A stretch of 21,755 nucleotides of DNA, from positions 1-21,755 of the forward strand of contig JAILNY010000061.1 of NCBI GenBank assembly GCA_024691105.1, in the 5' to 3' direction. Within the stretch, counting starts at the first letter, position 1. Every line of letters begins with the position of its first letter. Positions 6,429-13,441 of the stretch are shown piece by piece. Origin of the DNA: Treponema sp. Its GTDB lineage: Bacteria; Spirochaetota; Spirochaetia; Treponematales; Treponemataceae. A program made the translations under genes and the position numbers. The notes below the pieces were generated by a model. The model searched no databases, was not told the origin of the DNA, and saw only the letters and a program-made list of their open reading frames with translations.

Positions 6429-7574
6429 TTGAGTTCTTTATATCATCCCGTAAGAATCGGTTCTTTACAACTCGACGGAAATCTCTTTTTAGCACCTGTT
6501 GCAGGTTACAGCGACAGGGCCTTTAGAGGCTTGTGCATTAAGGGCGGCTCTAATTTTGAATACACCGAAATGGTCAGCGCCGAAGCCCTTACGCGAAGAA
6601 ACGGCAAAACTCAAGAAATTATGAAAGCCGCCCCGAACGAGAGTAAATACGCAGTACAGATTTTTGGCGGAACACCAGAAGTGATGTATGAGGCAGCCTG
6701 CCTGGTTTTAGAGCAGACACAGGCCTCGTGTATTGATATAAACGCAGGCTGCCCGGTTCCTAAGGTCGTAAAGACCGGCGCCGGCTCATCCCTTACACGC
6801 GACCCTGAGCGGCTCCACGATATTGTCGCAGCGGTAGTTCAGGCGGTAAAAGATAAGAATGCGACATTGCCTGCTTCGGACATCGCGCAACCGGACGCGA
6901 CACTGCCTTGCGCGGCTCAAAGTGATGGTGCACACCTGACAGACAGTGCGACTGTAAACAACGCGATCTCAGCCTCGGCCACGCGCTCGTCAGACAGCGC
7001 GACAGGTGCACGACTCATTCCCGTTACCGTAAAGATCCGCTCAGGCTGGGACCAGCTTAACATAACCTTTAGGGACGCCGCTGAACGTGCAATTGCCGCC
7101 GGCGCCGCCGCCCTTACAATGCATCCAAGAACACGTGCTCAAGGCTACGAAGGCCGATCTGACTGGGCTCTTCTACGAGAGCTTGTAGAGATTGTTGACA
7201 GTCGTGTTCCCGTGTTCGGCTCTGGCGACATCTTTAAACCGGAAGACGCAAAAAAAATGCTTGAAGAAACTAAAGTTGATGGCGTTATGTTTGCACGCGG
7301 CGCTATGGGCCACCCGTTTATATTCCGACAGACAAGAGAACTTTTGCTTACAGGTTCTTACAGCGACATCGCTCCAAAAGAGAGACTTACTGCAGGCTTT
7401 GAAGAGCTTGATGTTTTAATAGAAGACCGCGGAGAAAAAGCCGCGTGCAAAGATATGAGAAAAAGATTCTGCGCCTATTCAAAAGGCTTAAACGGCGGAG
7501 CGGCCTTACGCCTTGCAATAGTTCACGCAGAGACAAAATCGGATTATCAGAATATCTTTGCAGAATATCTTTAA
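6429..7574 (+). CDS. dus: tRNA-dihydrouridine synthase with an inserted loop
   Basis: A 381-residue FMN enzyme that reduces uridine in the tRNA D-loop, longer than the usual ~320-330. Start is TTG 6429 with AGGA 7 bases upstream. Family marks: LAPVAGYSDRAFR (20-33), VQIFG (76-80), DINAGCPVPKVVKTGAGS with catalytic Cys108, VKIRSGW (Lys202), MHPRTRAQGYEG (His232) and the flavin-site GSGDI and FARGAMGHPF segments. Between VQAVKD (~142) and IPVTVKI (~197) it has about 54 extra residues rich in Ala, Ser, Thr and Asp, encoded by repetitive GC-rich DNA (separate entry). The barrel itself looks intact, so the enzyme is probably active. It resembles the DusB branch, but I do not assign the subtype. 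Confidence 0.87.
   Translation: MSSLYHPVRIGSLQLDGNLFLAPVAGYSDRAFRGLCIKGGSNFEYTEMVSAEALTRRNGKTQEIMKAAPNESKYAVQIFGGTPEVMYEAACLVLEQTQASCIDINAGCPVPKVVKTGAGSSLTRDPERLHDIVAAVVQAVKDKNATLPASDIAQPDATLPCAAQSDGAHLTDSATVNNAISASATRSSDSATGARLIPVTVKIRSGWDQLNITFRDAAERAIAAGAAALTMHPRTRAQGYEGRSDWALLRELVEIVDSRVPVFGSGDIFKPEDAKKMLEETKVDGVMFARGAMGHPFIFRQTRELLLTGSYSDIAPKERLTAGFEELDVLIEDRGEKAACKDMRKRFCAYSKGLNGGAALRLAIVHAETKSDYQNIFAEYL
6855..7016 (+). repeat. In-frame repetitive insertion within dus
   Basis: This stretch encodes the extra residues ~143-196. It holds two similar pairs: GCGACATTGCCT (6861-6872) and GCGACACTGCCT (6897-6908), and CAGACAGTGCGAC (6940-6952) and CAGACAGCGCGAC (6991-7003), plus an inverted pair GTGCACACCTG (6928-6938) and CAGGTGCAC (7003-7011). 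It is richer in GC than the window average and codes for a low-complexity hydrophilic peptide. It looks like a small mobile or expanding element tolerated in a surface loop. Confidence 0.6.
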
Positions 7575-7631
7575 TTCTATTCCCACAAAATCCACACATT
7601 TAAATTTCTTTTAAATTTCTAAATTTACTGT

Positions 7632-7637
7632 TATAAT
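7632..7637 (+). promoter_or_regulatory. Extended -10 promoter of the adenylate cyclase gene
   Basis: TGTTATAAT (TG at 7629-7630, hexamer 7632-7637) in an AT-rich stretch; the -35 is poor, as is usual for extended -10 promoters. AGGAGA at 7655-7660 is the ribosome site. Confidence 0.5.
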
Positions 7638-7668
7638 AGTATATAAGTTTATTCAGGAGAAAATTTAT

Positions 7669-9786
7669 ATGACTGACTTTACAAGGATCATCAGTATTTC
7701 AATACTTTTTGCCTTATCTGCCTTTTGTTTTCAGGCAGGAATTTTTTTATGGTCTGGGCACAATCTAAAAAATAACGGACGACGTACACTTATTTTTGTT
7801 GAATTATTCACAGGCTTTATGCTCCTTTTTGATGCTCTTGCTTATATTTTCAGAGGTAACACAACTAACATCGGCTGGTTCATGGTCAGATTCAGCAATC
7901 TATTTGTTTATATATGTAATTTTTCAATTTCGTTTTTTGTCTGCTTTTATGTCTGCGAATTTATAAAGCAATCACGTTTAAGCATGAAGTTAATTTTTCA
8001 TCCAGTGTCTTCTGTAAAAAATGGGATTCCTGTTCAGCTTTTTGTAGTTTTTGTTTTATGTGTTACAGGAATTTGTATTTTAATCTCCAGCCAGTTTACA
8101 AACATTTTTTATTACTTTGATGAAAATAATTTTTACCACAGAAATACTTTATTTGTGGCAGGAGTTGGCTTAGGACTTTTACCGGGTCTTATCACTCTTA
8201 CCGTTCTTTTGCAAAATAGAAAAAAACTCCAGACAAATGCATTTATTTCTCTACTTTTGTATTTTGCATTACCTTTAATTGGAGTATTTTTGATTCTCGT
8301 TTCATATGGGTTTTCCTGGATTAATATGTCACTCGGACTTGGCGCACTTCACCTTTTTTATTCTTCCATAAAATTAATGGAGCTTGAATTTTATTCTGGT
8401 AAACAAGCACAGGCAATTATAAGCCCAAACTATAAAACAGAATTTACTACCATACAATCACAAAAACGAGTTGCAAGAAATCACTTCTGGCAGGCCCTGT
8501 CAATTAGTTTAGGAGGAATTCTTTTAGCTGCATTGATTGTTTCTGCTAAAGGAATAACTCTTCCAGAAAAGACATTGACAATTGATCAACCTTATCTGGA
8601 AAATGATTCTTCTAAATCTGTTTGTATAACCTTTTCACGCAATGCAGACAAACACTGGATTGACGAAGAAGACCCGGACAGAACCGGTGCACAATACGAT
8701 GGAATTATTTATAACAACATGAGCAGCACAATAATCACCGACTGGAATTTTTCTATTTCTGTTCCTGAGGAAAATTGTTCTATAGACCCAGGTCCATGGA
8801 ACGGAACATTTTCACTTTCTGATGGAAAATTGAATGTTATAAAGCCACATGAAGGAGATCAGGAAAATATTCACGGCGTAGATTTTTATACAATAACTCC
8901 GTTAAAAACACTTGGTTTTGGTTGTATCATGTATACCCCGCACGACTACGATCCTCTTTCGCAGAAAATCGTATTTTCATATTCAAGTATATTAAAACCT
9001 CTTACAAATAAACTTTTTAATATTTTTCTTGCTGCAATCGCAATTGTATTTGTCATTTCAACAACAATCACTCTGTTTGAAGGCAAACTTATTCGTGTGG
9101 AAGAAGAAAATAAAAAACTTGAAAACACAGTAAAGGAACGTACAAAAGAACTTGAAGCAGAAAAGAATCGTTCTGAAAATCTTCTTTTGAACATTCTTCC
9201 AAAAGAAATCGCAAAAGAGCTTACCGCACATCCAAACAGCACAATAGCTAAAGAATATTCAAACGTTACAGTTCTTTTTACAGACATCGTGGGCTTTACA
9301 AAAATAAGCGGCGAGATGAGCGCAGAAGAAGTTGTTACTATGCTTAACAAAATGTTTTCTATGTTTGATGAACGAGCTCAGCGCGAAGGCATTGAAAAAA
9401 TTAAAACCATAGGAGATGCTTACATGGCAGCAACGGGACTTACTCAGGAACGTAATAACGACGGTGCTGCAAGAATGATCCGCTTTGCGCAGGGTCTTTT
9501 AAACGATGTAAATTCATTCAATGCAAATTCTAACATAAAACTTTTAATCAGACTTGGAATAAACTCAGGACCTGTCGTTGCCGGCGTAATCGGAAAAACA
9601 AAGTTTATTTACGACATCTGGGGTGACACCGTTAACGTTGCAAGCCGAATGGAAAGCACTGGTACTCCGATGAAAATCCATGTTACAGAAACAACAAAGG
9701 CTCTAACAGCAGATCTTTTCCAATACAACGAACATACAGAAATCGATGTAAAAGGAAAGGGCTTGATGAAAACTTACTTTTTGTAA
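7669..9786 (+). CDS. Membrane adenylate cyclase (class III) with CBM2-like extracytoplasmic domain
   Basis: A 705-residue sensor enzyme. Order: about seven transmembrane helices (residues ~5-235), a linker, another helix at ~272-290, an extracytoplasmic domain (~293-435), a helix at ~447-470, a coiled coil (~475-510), and a class III cyclase domain (~530-705). The cyclase has both metal Asp residues (Asp539 in FTDIVGFT, Asp583 in GDAYMA), Lys579 and Asp649 in the positions that select adenine, and Asn656/Arg660 for the transition state; guanylate cyclases have Glu and Cys instead. ATP to cAMP is therefore predicted. The outer domain has NNMSSTIITDWNFSI with Trp359 and PGPWNGTFS with Trp377, resembling the CBM2 cellulose-binding fold; this is a judgement from pattern only. 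The next gene, 86 bases on, is a GGDEF protein and may be co-transcribed. Confidence 0.85.
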   Translation: MTDFTRIISISILFALSAFCFQAGIFLWSGHNLKNNGRRTLIFVELFTGFMLLFDALAYIFRGNTTNIGWFMVRFSNLFVYICNFSISFFVCFYVCEFIKQSRLSMKLIFHPVSSVKNGIPVQLFVVFVLCVTGICILISSQFTNIFYYFDENNFYHRNTLFVAGVGLGLLPGLITLTVLLQNRKKLQTNAFISLLLYFALPLIGVFLILVSYGFSWINMSLGLGALHLFYSSIKLMELEFYSGKQAQAIISPNYKTEFTTIQSQKRVARNHFWQALSISLGGILLAALIVSAKGITLPEKTLTIDQPYLENDSSKSVCITFSRNADKHWIDEEDPDRTGAQYDGIIYNNMSSTIITDWNFSISVPEENCSIDPGPWNGTFSLSDGKLNVIKPHEGDQENIHGVDFYTITPLKTLGFGCIMYTPHDYDPLSQKIVFSYSSILKPLTNKLFNIFLAAIAIVFVISTTITLFEGKLIRVEEENKKLENTVKERTKELEAEKNRSENLLLNILPKEIAKELTAHPNSTIAKEYSNVTVLFTDIVGFTKISGEMSAEEVVTMLNKMFSMFDERAQREGIEKIKTIGDAYMAATGLTQERNNDGAARMIRFAQGLLNDVNSFNANSNIKLLIRLGINSGPVVAGVIGKTKFIYDIWGDTVNVASRMESTGTPMKIHVTETTKALTADLFQYNEHTEIDVKGKGLMKTYFL

Positions 9787-9872
9787 TTAATTTTTGAAAA
9801 TATAAAAGAGTTAAAAATTCGATTAAAAAAAATTATTCAAAAATACTAACATAAGCGGAGAGAAATATAGAA

Positions 9873-11288
9873 ATGACTGTTGAAATGTTTGACAGCATCA
9901 TTAACACATCTCAGGATTGTGTATTCTGGAAAGACAGTGACAGACGCTTTTTGGGTGTAAACCAGGCATTCTTAGATTTTTATGGATTTGAGTCAGAAGA
10001 TGTTTTAATCGGTAAAAATGATGAAGATATGGGATGGCATTCAGATCCGGAACCGTTTAAGAAGGATGAGTTAGAAGTCCTTGCCGGAAAAAGCACATAC
10101 AAGGTTCAGGGTAAATGCTTTATCCGAGGCGAAGAACGTGATATTATCGCATCAAAACGACCATTGTATGAAAATGGTAAAATTGTTGGTCTGGTCGGAA
10201 GCTTTGTTGACATTACAGATGTCCTTCGGCGAAAAAATGTGACTGACAATTATCAGACAGTATACACAATTGATAAGCTTAGAAATTTTTCTTTCTTTGA
10301 CAAAATAATTGACGAGATAAGCCTTACCGAAATTTTAGATCCGCTTACAGGGATAATCTCACGTGCATATTCAGTTAAGTTTGTCCGTTCTCTGATTGCA
10401 GAAAAAAAGCCTTTTACATTCACTATGCTTGATCTTGATAATTTTAAGTTCATCAACGATACCCTTGGTCACAGCGCAGGTGACAAAGTTTTAATGACTG
10501 TTTCAAAACGGCTTGCAGAATTTATTGACGAAGATGGAATTGTCGGTCGTTTTGGCGGTGATGAACTTTTGATGATAGACTTAAAGCATACTCAAAAAGA
10601 TGACAAGCTTTCGTTTTTTGACAAGCTTTATTCAAATTCGCTTGCAGTACGCTTTACAATGGACTTTGGAAATGGCGGCTCTTTTATTACAGGTACTGCC
10701 GGCGCCGCTAGCTTTCCAGAAGATGCAGATAATTATACAGACCTTTTTTCGCTGATTGATAAGACTCTATACATCGGAAAAAACAAGGGCCGCAACTGCT
10801 ATACAATTTACGACGCACAAAAGCACAAGGACATCAGTATAGAAAAAATTGCGCGGCGCGGAATTTTTACTTACATTCATCAGATACGCACAACCATGGA
10901 AAATCATCGTAGTTTTGAAGATAAGCTTAAAGCCATAATGCCTGTTCTTTCTGAAATCTTAAGGGTTCACGATTTGTACTATGCAAGAAGCGACAAAAGA
11001 TTAAAGGCTGTAATGAATTCTGATTTTGAAGGCGATGCATCAGATATTGATAAGCTTATGAGCAACGATCTTTTTTCTGAAAATACATTGGATGATGTAA
11101 AAAACAACTCGCCTGTATTTTACAATACTTTAATCAGTAACGGCTTTGAATCCGCCCTCGTTGTCCGTATCAGAAAGACCGACAACGTTTACGGCTATTT
11201 AGTCTGCGCCGTAAACAGAAGTCTGCGCATCTGGCAGGAAAACGAATGTGCAGTTCTTTATTACGTTGCAGGCCTTTTAACCGAATAG
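9873..11288 (+). CDS. PAS-GGDEF-GAF protein, probable diguanylate cyclase
   Basis: A 471-residue soluble protein. Residues ~5-120 are a PAS domain (DCVFWKDSDRRFLGVNQAF ... GLVGSFVDITD). A GGDEF domain follows from DPLTG (156) with the LDLDNFKFINDTLGHSAGD segment and signature GGDEL (228-232). The metal-binding Asp and Glu are present, but the last position is Leu instead of Phe, and there is no RxxD inhibitory site just upstream. Residues ~330-471 look like a GAF domain, ending with a VYGYLVCAVNRSLRIWQENE segment. It would make c-di-GMP in response to a ligand or redox signal, if the GGDEL variant is active. Start ATG 9873 has GGAG 12 bases upstream. I see no clear promoter in the 86-base gap, so it probably shares the cyclase transcript. 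Confidence 0.82.
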   Translation: MTVEMFDSIINTSQDCVFWKDSDRRFLGVNQAFLDFYGFESEDVLIGKNDEDMGWHSDPEPFKKDELEVLAGKSTYKVQGKCFIRGEERDIIASKRPLYENGKIVGLVGSFVDITDVLRRKNVTDNYQTVYTIDKLRNFSFFDKIIDEISLTEILDPLTGIISRAYSVKFVRSLIAEKKPFTFTMLDLDNFKFINDTLGHSAGDKVLMTVSKRLAEFIDEDGIVGRFGGDELLMIDLKHTQKDDKLSFFDKLYSNSLAVRFTMDFGNGGSFITGTAGAASFPEDADNYTDLFSLIDKTLYIGKNKGRNCYTIYDAQKHKDISIEKIARRGIFTYIHQIRTTMENHRSFEDKLKAIMPVLSEILRVHDLYYARSDKRLKAVMNSDFEGDASDIDKLMSNDLFSENTLDDVKNNSPVFYNTLISNGFESALVVRIRKTDNVYGYLVCAVNRSLRIWQENECAVLYYVAGLLTE

Positions 11289-11291
11289 TCT

Positions 11292-11316
11292 GAATGAATA
11301 CATTCTCTTATTTTTT
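11292..11316 (+). terminator. Weak hairpin plus T run after the PAS-GGDEF gene
   Basis: GAATG/CATTC with loop AATA (11292-11305), then a T-rich stretch with six T in a row. It lies in the 19-base gap between convergent genes. The stem is short, so termination here would be weak. Confidence 0.3.
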
Positions 11317-12489
11317 CTGTCCCATGTAATAAGTTTTAAGCGGTGGAAATCCGTTAAATTCAACTGACGCATAAGTTGAAGTATAAGCCCCGGTAGAAAG
11401 CCAGTACAATCGGTCACCGGCTTTTAAACTTGTCGGAAGCTTATACTTTGCATTTTCATACATGATATCCATACTGTCACATGTAGGACCTGCTATAATT
11501 ACTTCACTTTCTTTAGCGCCGGATTTATCCTTGTTAGTTATGATAGGATATTTGATTGATTCATCAAGAGTTTCGATAAGACCGTTAAATTTTCCGGCAT
11601 CAATATAAACCCAGCGAGCCAAAGCTGTATTATTTTTGCGAGAAGTTAGAACTACTTCGCTTGTTAAAATTCCACTGTCACCAACAAGTGAGCGTCCTGG
11701 CTCAAGAATAATTTCTGGGATATCTTCACCAAAGTCATCTGTTAAGTAACGTGTAATTTCTGATGCGTATTCGCTTAAATCGTTTGTAGGATCAATGTAA
11801 CTTGCCGGGAATCCACCTCCCATGTTAATCATAGAAAGTTTAATTCCTTCTTCTTCCTCAAGCGATGTAAAAAGATACTTTGTCTTTGCAATAGCATCGT
11901 TCCACTGACCAATGTCACGCTGCTGGCTTCCTACGTGGAAAGAAATTCCGTAAGGAACAAGACCGAGGTCGCGTGCAAGAACGATAAGGTCATAAGCCAT
12001 ATCCGGATGACAGCCGAACTTGCGGCTTAAAGGCCAGTCAGCGGTTGCTGAAGTTTCTACAAGAACACGCACGTAAACCTTTGAGCCCGGCGCATTTTCT
12101 GCAATTGCCTTAAGGTCGTCTTTGGAATCTGTTGCAAAAAGACGAACACCTTTTTCGTAAAAGTATTTTATGTCACGAGCCTTTTTAATTGTATTGCCGT
12201 AAGAAATGCGGTGCGCTTCAACACCAAGTGCCATAACTTTATCAAGCTCATAACGTGAAGCAATATCAAAATTAGACCCCATCTCAGCAAGCATCTTAAT
12301 TACAGGCTCACCAGGATTTGCCTTTGTTGCATAATAAATGTGCGCATATGGAAAAGAATCTCGTAATTTAATAAAATTCTTTTTAATAGTATTAAGATTA
12401 ATTACGATATTTGGAGTTTCGAGGTCTTTAGAGAATTCTAAAAATTTCTCCCAATCAGAATCAGAAACGTAGTCTTCGCGGTCGAACAT
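11308..12489 (-). CDS. Ornithine decarboxylase (fold III, PLP-dependent)
   Basis: A 393-residue enzyme of the Orn/DAP/Arg decarboxylase family 2, predicted to convert ornithine to putrescine in the cytoplasm. Motifs: YYATKANP with Lys56 as the PLP lysine, SFHVGSQ (His185 stacks on the cofactor), MGGGFP (223-228), EPGRSLVGDSG (263-273) for the phosphate, DAGKFNGLIETLDE, GPTCDSMD with Cys337 and Asp338 at the dimer-interface active site, and STGAYTSTYAS with Tyr369. The GPTCDS and STGAYTSTYASVEFNGFPP segments match the bacterial ornithine-decarboxylase branch better than diaminopimelate or carboxynorspermidine decarboxylase, though lysine as a second substrate is possible. Start ATG 12489 has AGGTGG upstream. 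It has its own promoter and an unusual leader hairpin. Confidence 0.82.
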   Translation of the reverse strand: MFDREDYVSDSDWEKFLEFSKDLETPNIVINLNTIKKNFIKLRDSFPYAHIYYATKANPGEPVIKMLAEMGSNFDIASRYELDKVMALGVEAHRISYGNTIKKARDIKYFYEKGVRLFATDSKDDLKAIAENAPGSKVYVRVLVETSATADWPLSRKFGCHPDMAYDLIVLARDLGLVPYGISFHVGSQQRDIGQWNDAIAKTKYLFTSLEEEEGIKLSMINMGGGFPASYIDPTNDLSEYASEITRYLTDDFGEDIPEIILEPGRSLVGDSGILTSEVVLTSRKNNTALARWVYIDAGKFNGLIETLDESIKYPIITNKDKSGAKESEVIIAGPTCDSMDIMYENAKYKLPTSLKAGDRLYWLSTGAYTSTYASVEFNGFPPLKTYYMGQKK

Positions 12490-12510
12490 TGTTCACCACC
12501 TGTAAAAAAA

Positions 12511-12526
12511 TTGATTCAGGAATCAA
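12511..12526 (-). promoter_or_regulatory. Palindrome plus U7 just before the decarboxylase ribosome site
   Basis: On the minus strand TTGATTC-CT-GAATCAA is followed at once by seven T and then by the ribosome site AGGTGG. This has the form of a short, AT-rich attenuator; as DNA it could also be an operator. A second palindrome, AACAGCTGTT, lies upstream in the same leader (12553-12562). Confidence 0.4.
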
Positions 12527-12580
12527 AAGATTTCTGCCCCTATTTTTTAAGCAACAGCTGTTATTTCTTCGGTAAGGTCG

Positions 12581-12609
12581 ATATTAACACAACGCGTGCT
12601 ACATATCAA
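12581..12609 (-). promoter_or_regulatory. Promoter of the ornithine decarboxylase gene
   Basis: Minus strand: -35 TTGATA (12604-12609), 17-base spacer, extended -10 TGTTAATAT with the hexamer at 12581-12586. The predicted start is near 12574, giving a leader of about 85 bases. Confidence 0.6.
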
Positions 12610-12641
12610 CCTTTTTGTTAAAGTTTTGAACAATTATTCTG

Positions 12642-12674
12642 AAAAAAAAGCCGCCCTTTCGGGCAAGCTTTTTT
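12642..12674 (-). terminator. Strong intrinsic terminator of the GH3 operon
   Basis: Minus strand: AAAAAAGC, then a GCCC-GAAA-GGGC hairpin with a GNRA tetraloop, then GC and eight T. A and T tracts on both sides also allow it to work in the plus direction. Confidence 0.85.
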
Positions 12675-12680
12675 ACAGAA

Positions 12681-13415
12681 TTATTTTACTTCGATGTAAA
12701 GGTCATTGTGAGCCTTTGACAGCTTGTATGTATGTTCTGTTCCATCGATTGTCTCAATTGCATAGAACTTATATTTAGACGCGTTCTTTTCGTCAGTCAA
12801 TTCCAGCGTACATGAGTCTTCGTCTTTTGTAGTTCCACCAGCAATCAAAATCCAGTTTTCTTTATCGTTGCTTGCGTAAACCTTTACAGATGTATCTGGA
12901 GCAGCAGTTACTTTGATATTGTCCTTAAAAGAACCCTTTACCGAAGCATTTTCTACGATGTATGCATTTTTTCCAGGTGTCTGATTTTCAGGGAGAATGC
13001 GGAATGAACCTACATAGTGATCAGCAATGTACATGTGAATCGTAAACTTAGAGAATACATAAGTGTACTTTTTGCCGTTTGTTGCAGCAATTGCAAGGTA
13101 TGTAAACTTCCAGAGTTTGTGGTCATACTCTGATTCAAGCATATTTGACTCACCATATGGCTGAACTTTAGATTCGCCGACATATACCCAGCCATTCTTT
13201 GAATATCCCCAGATTTTAAAAGTAGTGGTTGTATCATCACTAAAATTGATAATCTGAACATAATCCCTTACCTGGCCTTTGCCCGGTTTAAGGTCTGCAA
13301 CAAATGCATTTTCGACACCAGGTTCATTAAATTCCGGTGGTTCGGCAAATGCAGCAGAAGCAGCGGCTGTAAGCGCAACAAGGGCTGCGGCAAACAATTT
13401 GATCATCTTTTTCAT
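12681..13415 (-). CDS. Secreted protein with two copies of a beta-rich domain, unknown function
   Basis: A 244-residue exported protein. A type I signal peptide (MKKMIKLFAAALVALTAAASAAFA, cleavage before EPPEF) is followed by two halves that align with each other. In the first, FKIWGYSKNGWVYVGES and, later, KFTYLAIAATNGKKYTYVFSK are seen; the second has VKVYASNDKENWILIAGG and KYKFYAIETIDGTEHTYKLSK at matching places. This points to a duplicated beta-sandwich of roughly 90-100 residues. I do not recognise the family. Start ATG 13415 has AGGAGA 7 bases before it. It follows the GH3 gene by 26 bases and precedes a strong terminator, so the two are very likely one transcript, though the GH3 enzyme itself lacks a signal peptide. 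Confidence 0.75.
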   Translation of the reverse strand: MKKMIKLFAAALVALTAAASAAFAEPPEFNEPGVENAFVADLKPGKGQVRDYVQIINFSDDTTTTFKIWGYSKNGWVYVGESKVQPYGESNMLESEYDHKLWKFTYLAIAATNGKKYTYVFSKFTIHMYIADHYVGSFRILPENQTPGKNAYIVENASVKGSFKDNIKVTAAPDTSVKVYASNDKENWILIAGGTTKDEDSCTLELTDEKNASKYKFYAIETIDGTEHTYKLSKAHNDLYIEVK

Positions 13416-13441
13416 TTTTTTCTCCTTATTCTATGAGTAAA

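Noticed and set aside
8946..9350. Minus-strand open frame opposite the adenylate cyclase.
   Set aside because: Its Ser/Phe-rich product mirrors the Glu/Lys-rich coiled coil and the start of the cyclase domain; a shadow frame.
12596..12778. Small plus-strand open frame across the GH3 operon terminator.
   Set aside because: It runs through a strong terminator and into the 3' part of the secreted-protein gene on the other strand, and has no ribosome site.
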